A stretch of 64,000 bases of DNA from Metellina segmentata (Eukaryota; Arthropoda; Arachnida; Araneae; Tetragnathidae). A program made the translations under genes and the position numbers. This document shows positions 22,670-31,914 of this stretch, one piece after another (positions within the stretch are counted from its first letter, which is position 1; the number at the start of each line of letters is the position of its first letter). The stretch is taken from positions 24,377,235 to 24,441,234 of the forward strand of contig OX375877.1 of assembly GCA_947359465.1 (NCBI GenBank), given 5' to 3'. A model generated the notes under the pieces. The model was not told the origin of the DNA and ran no database searches. It saw nothing but the letters and a program-made list of their open reading frames with translations.

Positions 22670-24184
22670 ACTAGCAAAATACCCGATCTTGCTACTCTAG
22701 ATTGAAGAGATAATCAAAATAGATAATGACATACGTTTTTTGTAGAGTAAAAATGTATTTGAACAACTTTCGCCAACCTTATAATTTCTACGACTTACTT
22801 TGGACACAAATTCTACACATGCATATCCATTCATGAAATACATTTCACACACATCGTACCCTTGCTGTATGACAAAGCTACAAAATGACGCTAAGGTTAC
22901 TACTATAAAAGACGATTTTGAGGGAGATTTGGAATTCCCTTTCTCAAGTTCTTTTCATGTTAAAATAAATTAATAAAAATTACGATTTAAGGCGAATGCT
23001 CTCGCACTCATAATCAACAAAACAATACCTGTAGCATTCTTGCATGCGACATTGTGAAATTTTGCAATCTTCTCCTGTCATTAGGACAACGAATTTTTTA
23101 ATGCTTGAAAAGTTCTAGTTCGGATTTTTAAACATTATTATTCTTTCAATAACGGCATTATTCTTTCAATAACGGCATTATTCTTTCAATAATGGCATAA
23201 CTACACTTAAAATTTACTGAAAATATATTCTGACTTACCTGCCACTTTTAAGTCTATACGTTGCGGTGGTGTTGCGTGTGATGAGAAGGAAAACACATTT
23301 ATTAAAGTAGTAAATATTTAAAACAGAAAACAGCGAAATAAAACAAAATAAAAGATGTCGGAAAAAATTGTTCTAAAGACATTAATTTGTTATTCATTTT
23401 TATCTCTTGATCTCGCACAGTTGCCACAACTTACAACTAAAAGTGCACAAAATTTAGAAATGCGGAATTAATTCAGAGCGAAAGAAACAGAAAATATCAC
23501 TGCTCGCACGAATCTTGTTCATTCCCGTTCGTTGAAAAATATCGTCTGTCCCAAATATTCGGAAATCGTTTTCATTGCGCAAAGAACAAAAATAAGACTT
23601 GAAATAAATGAAATATTATAGCTGAAATTCCATAAAAAATAATACTTTGAAGAATAATTACTTTTTCAGCAGTACTGGTAAAGCAATCGAAGTAATCGTA
23701 ATATTCAATATACATTCCAATTTTTCCAAAACTACTAAATTATGGTTGATTTAAGTATACTTACTCAGGTGTTTTAGCATGAAACTCAACTAAATATAAC
23801 AATAAAAAAATGTTTAATATTGCATTCACTAAACTAATAAATATTGTATAAAATAAAATACACTGTAATCAAATATCTGGAATACAATTCATGTGATGCC
23901 TACACAAACACAAAATCGAGCATAGAACAGAAAGACGGACAGACAGACTTTCGCAACCAATTCCACTCACTAAATGAAGATAAGTACTCACCGTATGCAA
24001 ATTTCCATGAAAATATCTTAAACCACGTGGACGTGTATAGGGCACAACATACAGACAGACGGACAGACACCAAACGAGAAAAGGGCGGATTCGGCATCAG
24101 AAGGGTCCAAAAAGGATAGAAAACTTGAAATGGGTCGAAAATATTGAATGTACAAACAAACACTCCATTCTTATTTATATAGAT
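22670..24184. mobile_element. probable interspersed repeat with TAGCAAAATACCC / TTATATAGAT ends
   Basis: The left boundary ACTAGCAAAATACCCGATCT and the right region with ACAGACAGACGGACAGAC and CTTATTTATATAGAT match, from memory, a repeat class common in arthropod genomes whose ends read this way. The interior is AT-rich with no long coding frame. Boundaries and class are inferred from the end motifs only. Confidence 0.45.
23144..23202 (+). repeat. 20-bp direct repeat, three copies
   Basis: ATTCTTTCAATAACGGCATT is repeated three times in tandem; the third copy has AATGGCAT. Confidence 0.9.
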
Positions 24185-24257
24185 ATTTATCTGAATAAAA
24201 ATTCAGAATTTTACTCCATTTGGTTGATTATTATATTTTATTATTATATAAATAATA

Positions 24258-24635
24258 AAGGGGATAGCAAATCTCGACTACAATGAACGTTTAAGTAAGC
24301 TAAACATGTATACACTGGAAAGAAGAAGAAGGAGGGGGGATTTGCTTCAGCTTTTCAAGTTGGTAAAACAAGGGGACACAGAGGGCTTAAATTTCAATAG
24401 GGATAACAGAACAAGGGGCCATGGGAATAAATTGAATAAGACATTTTAATCGGGATTTAATGAAAAACTACTACTACTTTAATAGGGTAATAGACAATTG
24501 AAACGCGTTGCCAGAAAATATAGTTAATTCAAAGGGAGTTTATGAATTTAAGATACAATTGGATAGTCAGTGGGAATTGGGGTTCATAAAAAAAGTACCA
24601 GCCTTGTTGGGCTTGAGCCTGTAACTGGTCGTCAA
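24258..24635 (+). pseudogene. 3' end of a CR1/jockey-like LINE reverse transcriptase
   Basis: The + strand reads YNERLSKLNMYTLERRRRRG then DLLQLFKLVKQG, RTRGHGNKL and, after a frameshift near 24445, YYYFNRVIDN-stop-NALPENIV, then SKGVYEFKIQLD. This is the C-terminal signature of non-LTR retrotransposon polymerases (Y..RL..L...L..RR.RGDL...FK..., RTRG, then R....WN.LP...V). The Trp of WN.LP has become TGA. Truncated at the 5' end, as LINE copies usually are. The nearby AT-rich repeat tail is not clear. Confidence 0.85.
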
Positions 24636-25337
24636 TATTTGTATTTGTATTTTGTATTTATTACTTTTAATATTTGAACTAATCCTAGAAAGTGAATATC
24701 GGTTGTTTTCAGCAGAAATGGAAAAATAGATCTGAAATTTTTCTCTTGTGCCACATAAAACAATAAGGTGGAGTAGGGAAATATTAGTAGCAGTAAGTGG
24801 AATACATTCTTCATAAAAAAATTAATCTCGCAAAAATTTGAAAAAACAATTGCATGTTTTTTCAAAGTTTTTAGATTAAAATTCAATACTGAGAAAAAAA
24901 ATATTTTTAACCCTCTTAGTTGTTGAATCGACGATTCTTGTCATCAACTGTCCAGATCTGGATGGACGAGATATCTCGTCAGAAGGAAAAAGAACTGACC
25001 AGATCTTGTAATCACCCATCGTAAAAAGAATCGGCAATATCCTGATGCGAGACAATCTCGTCATTAACGAAACTTATCACATATTTATGGATGATGTATC
25101 TCGTCATACCCATTTGGAGTGTTAAACTGCGACAATGAAGAAGACAACAAACAAATTTAAACTCAGCCAAAATGCCCAAGCTATTCTCCATAAGCCTAAC
25201 CTCACTGACAAAAAACACACAATCCGGAATACCGATAAGCCAGATTCATTAGCTCGGTAATCTAAACATGCTAAAAAACACTAGATAAAGATTTCCCCTC
25301 GCATTTCAAACCACTCCCGTGCGAATAAAACGCGCTT

Positions 25338-25634
25338 TCAGATATAGTATTCTAAAAATAAAACCCATTCCAAAAACACCGTCGTCAACAAGGCCTTATC
25401 ATTCAAACTCATCGGAACAAAAAGCATTCCACGAGCTACGCATAATATCTGCTCAAAAGGAAAGTTACGGGCACTCTTAACGGTTTCCAAGGGTAGTATT
25501 TTCCTTACATTCCCCGAAGCATTTCCCTTACTACCGGAAATGCGTGGTGGCAGGAAAGATATTGCTGCATATAAACGTTGCCGGGAAATAGTTGTAAAGG
25601 ATATTGGGCCATCGATTTGAAGACTGGGTGACAT
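25338..25634 (-). pseudogene. open frame, possible piggyBac transposase remnant
   Basis: 98 codons on the minus strand, GC-richer than its surroundings. The segment FTTISRQRLYAAISFL followed by a basic region vaguely resembles the piggyBac (S/T)R.RF..I...L motif. The match is weak and rests mainly on the TTAA-type ends of the surrounding element. No catalytic Asp pattern is visible. Confidence 0.25.
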
Positions 25635-25919
25635 TCTTTCCGAGTATTATTATATTTTTAGACTACAGGAAAATCCGTGAGCGGAGGCTTTTTTATTGTT
25701 CTGCTAGAAGATATCCTGACTTTGAGGTTTGAAAGTTGTCGACAGTCGGTTCCTGTCTGTGTCTGTAAATGTTTCTGAATGTATATCCGGTCACTTTCTT
25801 TTTTATTCCAAAGGGAGATTTCATCTTTCTTCGCACATTTCACTGCCATTTTAAAACACCGATTCATATTAGCTCTCGTAAACAACTTTATGAATAGTCT
25901 ACACTCAGAATGGAAGGTA

Positions 25920-26215
25920 GGTAAGTATGTAATTAACGTCACACTGGAGCAACACACAGAGCTATTGGCAACTATCTAGGATCAATCCCGACTAAAAGAA
26001 TCCATGAACAAAGACACGTCATTTTTGATCAGATAACGAGGTATACACCTTATCTGTCACCCTATTCTCCAAACTTCCACACAACGCCAGAGAATACTCG
26101 AGGCCTTGGCAGCATGCATCAGCCATGACAGTATTTGGTTAACGAGAGTTTCAAACTCACAGCCCTCCGTTTTCCAAACCGTTACTCTTCCAACTGTGTT
26201 AGTGGATGTTTTTTC
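25920..26215 (-). mobile_element. tRNA-derived SINE, family A, degenerate
   Basis: Complementary family landmarks in order on the + strand: ACACTGGAGCAACACA, GGATCAATCCC, GATCAGATAACGAGG, CACCCTATTCTCCAAACTTC, CATGACAG, then a decayed tRNA-like head (GAGTTTCAAACTC...AACCGTTACTCTTCC). Strongly diverged, and inserted in the TTAA-flanked element. Confidence 0.65.
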
Positions 26216-26721
26216 TCCATATCAAAATGTACCTCCTAGTCCAATGGATTACCTCTCCGAACGCCGATAAGCTAGAGAAAGTACGAGTTACCAGGAATTA
26301 TTCCAAATAACTCCTTTAATTTAAACTTCCCTACAATGCTTCTTGACTAAATATATTCCATTTATAGTAATTCTGTATTCGTAAGAAAAGTTAACGAAAA
26401 CGTTAATTTCTCCTGTATTTTTCATAAAACGGAGTAACTAAAATTATATTCTGGTATCAAACAATCAATTTGCTTCTCTTTATTGTCGTTTTTGCTACGC
26501 ATGGGTAAATTCCACCTACATTCTTTCAAGGAGTGATGAAACTTTTCGCAACGATGTTAATCCTGCAAGTGGTTTCGACAAGATATCTCATCCATCACGA
26601 TCGTCAGTTTTCTTCTAATGACAAGATATCTTCTCCATAAAGATCTTGTCAGTTTTGCTAATGACGATATACGCCGACGAAATCGGTGTTTTAAAATGGA
26701 AATAATTCCCTCGAGGGTTAA

Positions 26722-27180
26722 ACACAGACAAAAAATGTAAGTATTCTTTTCTAAAACATTCTTTTATTCTAAAACAAATACTATTCTCTTCAAAAATACA
26801 TCATCTCTGCGATCGACAAAATCTGCTATAAATCCTTTGTAAAAAAGATTCTAAACAGTGTCCATCTATGGCTCGAATATTTTAATAAAAATCGTTTCCA
26901 CGTTAGTATATCAACGCACATGTAGTCCGCACTTAACAACTGCTCGTATGTACTCAGGATTGTGTGAAAAATATTAACGTGATCTAAACTACTTTCGACT
27001 GCCAAGTGGATGCAAACATTGATTATGAAATTGGCCCAAAAGACGAGGTAAGGCGATTATCCAATGATTCATCATCTGATTTGTCAACACTATCTGCCAA
27101 TAAGACTTCTCCATTTAATTGTTAAGTATCACACTAAAAATACAGCTAGAGTATAAAATACTTTTAAGTAATTGTTTCTT
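26722..27180. other. no gene detected
   Basis: AT-rich spacer with no recognisable feature. Confidence 0.4.
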
Positions 27181-27183
27181 TTT

Positions 27184-27203
27184 CCACCACAAGATGGCGG
27201 TAC
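27184..27203 (+). promoter_or_regulatory. CTCF/YY1-like motif 1
   Basis: CCACCACAAGATGGCGGTAC. It resembles the insect CTCF core (CCAC(T/C)AGRTGGCGC) and also contains AAGATGGCGG, the YY1/Pho core. Sequence match only. Confidence 0.4.
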
Positions 27204-27295
27204 CAGTCATTTAGACTTTAATTTAAGAAAGTACCGTAGTTCCCTTAATTTTATATTATAGTATATTCAATGTAGTACTTTTAATTGTTCATGCT

Positions 27296-27313
27296 CTCAC
27301 TAGATGGCGCTAC
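27296..27313 (+). promoter_or_regulatory. CTCF-like motif 2
   Basis: CTCACTAGATGGCGCTACC is the closest of the three to the insect CTCF consensus. It is followed by AGTCGTTCA, which the other two copies share as AGTCATT. Confidence 0.5.
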
Positions 27314-27457
27314 CAGTCGTTCAGGGCGTCAACCCAATTAATTAGAAAATTAATTATTCAAAACAGAAATAAAAACCAAAATCCCACCACTCCTAAATAT
27401 ACAATTCCATTTCTATCACACTGAATTTGTACATTCAAGCACCTCTTTTTCACAACT

Positions 27458-27528
27458 GCTCGATAGCTCAACGGTTAGTATATCTGCTTTCGTATATAAT
27501 GGTCCTGGGTTCGAAACCGAGAAAATCC
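27458..27528 (+). tRNA. degenerate tRNA-like sequence
   Basis: It has an A-box-like TAGCTCAACGGTTAGTA, a B box GGGTTCGAAACC and a T run (Pol III terminator-like) right after. A T-arm with four of five pairs (CTGGG/CCGAG) can be drawn. The acceptor stem does not pair, and the anticodon stem fits only with a ten-base loop. Best seen as a tRNA pseudogene or an isolated SINE head rather than a working tRNA. Confidence 0.45.
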
Positions 27529-27561
27529 TTTTTTTAATTTCAAATAATACGGTTGCTCATC

Positions 27562-27580
27562 CCACCACCAGATGGAGCTA
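27562..27580 (+). promoter_or_regulatory. CTCF-like motif 3
   Basis: CCACCACCAGATGGAGCTA, with GGAGC instead of GGCGC, followed by CCAGTCATTCA as in the other copies. Confidence 0.35.
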
Positions 27581-27707
27581 CCAGTCATTCATCACCATGA
27601 TGATATCACTACAACATGTCAACAAAATCTTGTTCCACCAAAAATGTAAGCAAACGTCAACCCTCTTATCAGCAATCCTCCAGATTCCTTATCAAACGGC
27701 CGCCATC

Positions 27708-27720
27708 TTGAAAAAGACGG
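27708..27720 (-). promoter_or_regulatory. YY1/Pho-like motif
   Basis: On the minus strand CAAGATGGCGGCC, a full match to the YY1 core CAAGATGGCGGC. It lies 120 bp before the Tc1 transposase remnant and may simply belong to that element's leader. Confidence 0.4.
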
Positions 27721-27838
27721 TAAAGACACCCCCATAATACTTCCATGCAAATGACTATATCTGTGGTATTGGTATACGTCACGCTCTCGCCGTTAAATAT
27801 CGTGTAGGAAACAACATTTGCATTAGTCGCATGCAAGA

Positions 27839-28140
27839 TGCCACGAAGTGCAGAGTTATATAATTTAGAAAAAGGTGTATCACAGAAATGGCCGATCCTT
27901 GAAGGACATATCTAGCGAGCTGAATTACCCAAAATCGACAGTGGCCTATGTGATTCAGAAGTGGGGGGTGAGCGGTGGTTGTCGGAATGTGTCCCGAGAC
28001 TGAACATAGACTGAAACTGTACCATTTTGAAGGAAATTAGTCTCCGACAATATTGTAGCCGAATTCAAGAGACATGCAGCGATACAAAATGCTATTGACG
28101 ATCTCAAAAGAGTGTCTGTTGTTTCGTTTATTGCCACCTC
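27839..28140 (+). pseudogene. Tc1-type transposase N-terminus, broken
   Basis: After ATG the frame reads MPRSAELYNLEKGVSQK. With one frameshift near 27911 it continues ISSELNYPKSTVAYVIQKW and GVSGGCRN. This is the helix-turn-helix of Tc1 transposases (..I...L..PKSTV.Y.I.KW), followed by the usual GSVS-type linker. Downstream the reading frame decays and no DDE catalytic region is present. The GC-richer stretch to 28680 may hold more of the element. Confidence 0.65.
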
Positions 28141-28739
28141 ATTGCCAACAATCCCTCCAATCTCAACTCAAGAAAAAAGTTTCGATCTTCCTCCTTCCAA
28201 ATACATTTCCCGAAGATGAAATGCCATTTCAGAAAGATGAAATGGCAGACGATACCACAACACACCAATCGAAGATTATCCACCCTAAGAACTCTTCCGC
28301 CCGCTTCAGCTCATAGCTAGCTCCGAACGACGCTCATATTTCACCCAGTGGTACTTCTGGATGCATTACACCTCATCGGCGGCCTTTAGAATTCAAATAA
28401 CGCTCGCTGCTGTCTGTGTCCGCCATTAGAAAGATACATGCCCGATATTAAAATATGGAAATAAGCGCCAGGTGATTCGGACGTTCCGACTCTGTATCGC
28501 TAGCAGATGATCAATGCGAGCGATACAGTCTGGGAGGAAGGGTGTAAACCAATACGAACGTTTATCGTCCCGGGACTGAGTACAAATGGCGAATTGAGGA
28601 TTTTAGGGTGAGATTACACCTTTTGCACATGGCGACATGTGAACGAATAGTTTTCAAAAGGGAGCAGTAGCTTTGGTTTACTAGCTCCATGATATTATTT
28701 TTTATCAAACGCGTCTTCTACATTGTATCGCTTTTCATC
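28141..28739. other. GC-richer stretch, origin unknown
   Basis: Noticeably more GC than the surroundings up to about 28680 (for example GCTCGCTGCTGTCTGTGTCC and CAATGCGAGCGATACAGTCT). No frame survives without stops beyond the 80-codon one at 28074-28316, which I do not recognise. Probably more of the Tc1 remnant or another old element. Confidence 0.35.
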
Positions 28740-29905
28740 TTCATTTTTCCACAGTCAATATTCCTTGTTCGTACAATATGTACAATATTCCTTGTTGTAA
28801 TACGTTCTTTAAATTATGTGTTTGTGTGCTGTATCTTACGTTAGGGGTTTAGTCTTGTTCTCACATTTACTGTTCTCGTAACTTTAACTACATTTTTCTT
28901 AATTTAGTTTTGTTTTCATGATTTAGTACCTAGTGTGACTGTGTACCTAGATGTTTTTAATCTATTTATCGTTCGTTTGGTTGCCTGCTTTGATGTTTTA
29001 TCTATTTTTTATTGAACTTGTGTGTGTGATTCTTTGTAATGTTAATCTAATTACAAGATCCTGCGCCAGATAACATTTTTTCACATTCAATGCCAACATA
29101 CTTTAAATTACTATTGTGTATGTTATATCTTATGTTGGGGGCTTAGTCTTAATTTCACATTTTCTGTATTCGTAACTTCATTTAAAGTTTGATGATTTCA
29201 GTTTTGTTTTCATGATTTGTACCTAGATGTTTTTAATCTATTTATCGTTCGTTTGGTTGCCTGTTTTGATTTTTTTATATATTTTTTATTGAACTTGTGT
29301 GCGATTCTTTGTAATATTAATCTAATTACAAGATCTTGCGCCAGATGTCATTTTTTCACAGTCAATATTCCTTGCCAATATACTTTAAATTACTATTTTG
29401 TGTGTTATATCTTACGTTAGGGGCTTAGTCTTAATCTCACATTTTCTGTTCTCGTAACTTCATTTAAAGTTTTATGATTTTAGTTTTGTTTTCATGATTT
29501 GTACCTAGATGTTTTTTTTAATGTATTTATCGTTCGTTTGGTTGCCTGTTTTGATTTTTTTATGTATTTTTTATTGAGCTTGTGTGCGATTCTTTGTAAT
29601 ATTCATCTAATTACAAGATCTTGCGCGAGATAGCATTTTTCCACAGTCAATATTCCTTGTCAACATTCTTTAAATTACTATTTTGTGTGTTATATCTTAC
29701 GTTAGGGGATTAGTCTTAATGTCACATTTACTGTTCTCGTAACTTCATTTAAAGTTTTATGATTTTAGTTTTGTTTTCATGGTCTGTGCCCAGATGTCTT
29801 TAATTTATTTTTTATCATTCGTTTGGCTCTGCCTGTTTTAAATTTTTTTATCTATTTTTATTGAACGATTCTTGGCAATGTTCATCCTATAGAGGATCTT
29901 GCGCC
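28740..29905 (+). repeat. ~285-bp tandem repeat, four copies
   Basis: The landmark TATCTTACGTTAGGG recurs at 28834, 29126 (TATCTTATGTTGGGG), 29409 and 29694, with spacing 292, 283 and 285 bp. Each unit also has TCACATTT(A/T)CTGTTCTCGTAAC, TTTAGTTTTGTTTTCATGAT, GTACCTAGATGTTTTTAAT, CGTTCGTTTGGTTGCCTG and CAAGATC(T/C)TGCGCCAGAT. Copies are moderately diverged; the last one most. Confidence 0.9.
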
Positions 29906-30390
29906 AGATAAAACAAACCATAATTGGTGCTAATAATTGGATATCTATATCATTGGCTCTTAGAGCAGAAATTCATTTTAACTGACTGATTTTCTTAAGA
30001 CATTAAATGCTTGTTCTCATGGTGATGCGAAATGTATTCTCAGATTGTAAAATATATAACACTATCGAAATGCTCTCTCTTACAAGTCTTATTTTTTTAC
30101 AAAAATATTTATAGTTTCGCCTGAAACACCTGTCAAAAACAATTTTGACAGTTCAAAAGTATCTACCGATAATATATATACATTTATTACCTTAACATAT
30201 GTAGCACAGAAATCGGCTTTAGTTGTATTTTGGTGAATGGCAACACAAGGACATAAACAATGTAAAATAAACCGCTACTATATGCATTCCTCAATTCCAA
30301 CGATTAGTTTAAATATGCTTCATGAGCTATTGATTGCATAATATTGCTAAAACTACACATATATTTATTTATTTATTTATTATTTCTTTC
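29906..30390. other. no gene detected
   Basis: AT-rich spacer. A short TTTA simple repeat lies at 30362-30382, immediately before the Tc1 element. Confidence 0.45.
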
Positions 30391-30469
30391 TATACACACA
30401 CTACCCTACAATAATGGACCGGACGCCAGCGGATTTTCAAAAAATTTGACTAATTGTTTGGGGTGTTTT

Positions 30470-30940
30470 TCGTGGTTTGGCCTGGGTCCTTTGCATGTTG
30501 TTCCTGGTCAATTGAACGCCGACGCATACATGAACATTTTTGACAATCAGGTTCTTCCTACGCTCTGGCAATTTTATGGAATGGACAAATGTTACTTCCA
30601 GGACGACAATGCTCCATGTCAGGTTGCAGCCTCTGTCAAGCAGTGGTATCGAGATACGGATGTAAAACGTCTTCCCTGGCTTGCTCAGAGTCCCGATCTA
30701 AACCCCATGGAACATTTGTGGGAGGAGTTAGACCGACGCTTACGAACCAGGAAATCACGTCCGAAATCTACAGCTGAGCTGGCGACATTTGTGCAGCAGT
30801 AATGGACACAAATACCCTTAGTTGTGTATCAAAACCTTGTTGATAGTATGCCCAGAATGGTTGCTAGTGCAAATGCAACACGTGTGGGACCATCCCCTAT
30901 TAAAGTATCTCCCTATTATTATGTATTAAAACCCGTAATA
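30470..30940 (+). pseudogene. Tc1 transposase C-terminal half, copy 1
   Basis: Open frame from 30344 to 30802. Its recognisable part begins near 30485 (GPLHVVPGQLNADAYMN) and holds the second catalytic Asp in FQDDNAPCQ and the third acidic residue in SPDLNPMEHLWEEL. After a stop at 30800 the same frame continues WTQIPLVVYQNLVDSMPRM, the usual Tc1 C-terminus. The first catalytic Asp and both helix-turn-helix domains are absent, so it cannot be an active enzyme. Confidence 0.9.
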
Positions 30941-30957
30941 CCACCACATCTTGCTGT

Positions 30958-31215
30958 CCGGACGACAACGCTCCATGTAATCTTGCAGCCTCTGTCAAGC
31001 AGTCATATCAAGATATGGATGTAAAACGTATTACCTGGCCTGCTCAAAGTCCCGATCTAAACCCCATGGAACAATTGTGAGAGGAGTTAGAGCGACGCTT
31101 ACGAGCCAGGGAACCACGTCCGAAATCTACAGCTGAGCTGGCGACATCCTTGCAGCAGGAATGGACACAAATACCCATAACTGTGTATCAAAACGTTGTT
31201 GAAAGTATGACATAA
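30958..31215 (+). pseudogene. Tc1 transposase C-terminal fragment, copy 2
   Basis: Reads PDDNAPCNLAASVKQSYQD, WPAQSPDLNPMEQL-stop-EELERRL and WTQIPITVYQNVVESM, so it is a second copy of the same C-terminal segment. A TGA replaces the Trp of the HLWEEL motif. Differences from copy 1 are substantial, so either the duplication is old or two different elements recombined. Confidence 0.85.
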
Positions 31216-31322
31216 GGGTTGTTAGTGTAATTGCAACACGTGGGGTGTTTTCACCCTATTAAAGCATCTCTTTCCTTATATCATCACAACTTACTGTCCG
31301 GTTCATTATTGTAGAGCAGTGT

Positions 31323-31914
31323 ATTTATATATATATTCCAATCCCTTGGAGGGTTAAAAAAGTATAGCATATAATGCTATGCACGGTTTGTTAGCTTCCG
31401 AAATCCTTTAAAAGGTAAACAAATTAACATAAATTGTGAGTAACCAAATACATTATCATTGCATTTGGCAACCCATGAAGCGGCGTAAAAGTCCAATACT
31501 TCACGGTCCCATCACGAAAATCAATCATAAACCGCTAGTTTTGCCAGGGTCTACCTATTTATAACCGTCACGTCCCTCTCCGCGCGCTAACTGCTCGTAC
31601 GTAATGACGGAGATGAAGTGGCCGAGCCTTAAGCCCATCGTTTGAGCTCCCCGACCTCTGCAAACTACCGCCCCACTCATTTCATTTTAATTCGCCTTCC
31701 CACTTGGTATGATAGCCGAGCGTCGTTTCGGCTTCGCTTACACCTGAATATTGATATATTTTGTGTCAACGACTCTCGATAACTTGACGGGCTAATAGCT
31801 GAGGGGAGACTGTGTGCTGGGAATCCAAATCGTCGTATTCCGGATGGATTAGAGTGGTTGGGTGAATGGGTACTAGGGAAGTCTGGGGTGTCCTCCAGGC
31901 GTCTTTCTGTTTGA
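31323..31914. other. unique GC-richer stretch, nature unknown
   Basis: From about 31460 to 31900 the sequence is GC-richer (CACGTCCCTCTCCGCGCGCT, CCCGACCTCTGCAAACTACC, GCCGAGCGTCGTTTCGGCTT). It has no long open frame, a TATA-like CTATTTATAA at 31553 and no repeat I recognise. It could be a non-coding exon, a promoter or an old transposon end; the sequence does not decide. Confidence 0.35.

Larger units (their letters stand above)
24911..26717. mobile_element. putative piggyBac-type element flanked by TTAA
   Basis: TTAA at 24907-24910 is followed by CCCTCTTAGTTG, and at the right GAGGG is followed by TTAA (26718-26721). TTAA target duplication with CCCT/AGGG-type termini is the piggyBac signature. 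The subterminal regions are rich in inverted GACGA/TCGTC words, including the perfect palindrome GACGAGATATCTCGTC at 24963-24978 and diverged relatives near 26580 and 26620. A SINE family A copy (25920-26215) sits inside it. The 1.8-kb length and the weak transposase-like frame suggest an old, broken copy. Confidence 0.5.
30395..31321 (+). mobile_element. Tc1-family element, internally deleted, with partial tandem duplication
   Basis: Terminal inverted repeats: CTACCCTACAATAATGGACC at 30401 and, on the minus strand from 31321, CTGCTCTACAATAATGAACC. TA dinucleotides at 30393-30394 and 31322-31323 fit a TA target duplication. The interior consists of two head-to-tail copies of the transposase 3' half, the first joined to the second at ~30958 within GTCCGGACGACAACGC. 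The N-terminal DNA-binding half is missing. Confidence 0.9.
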
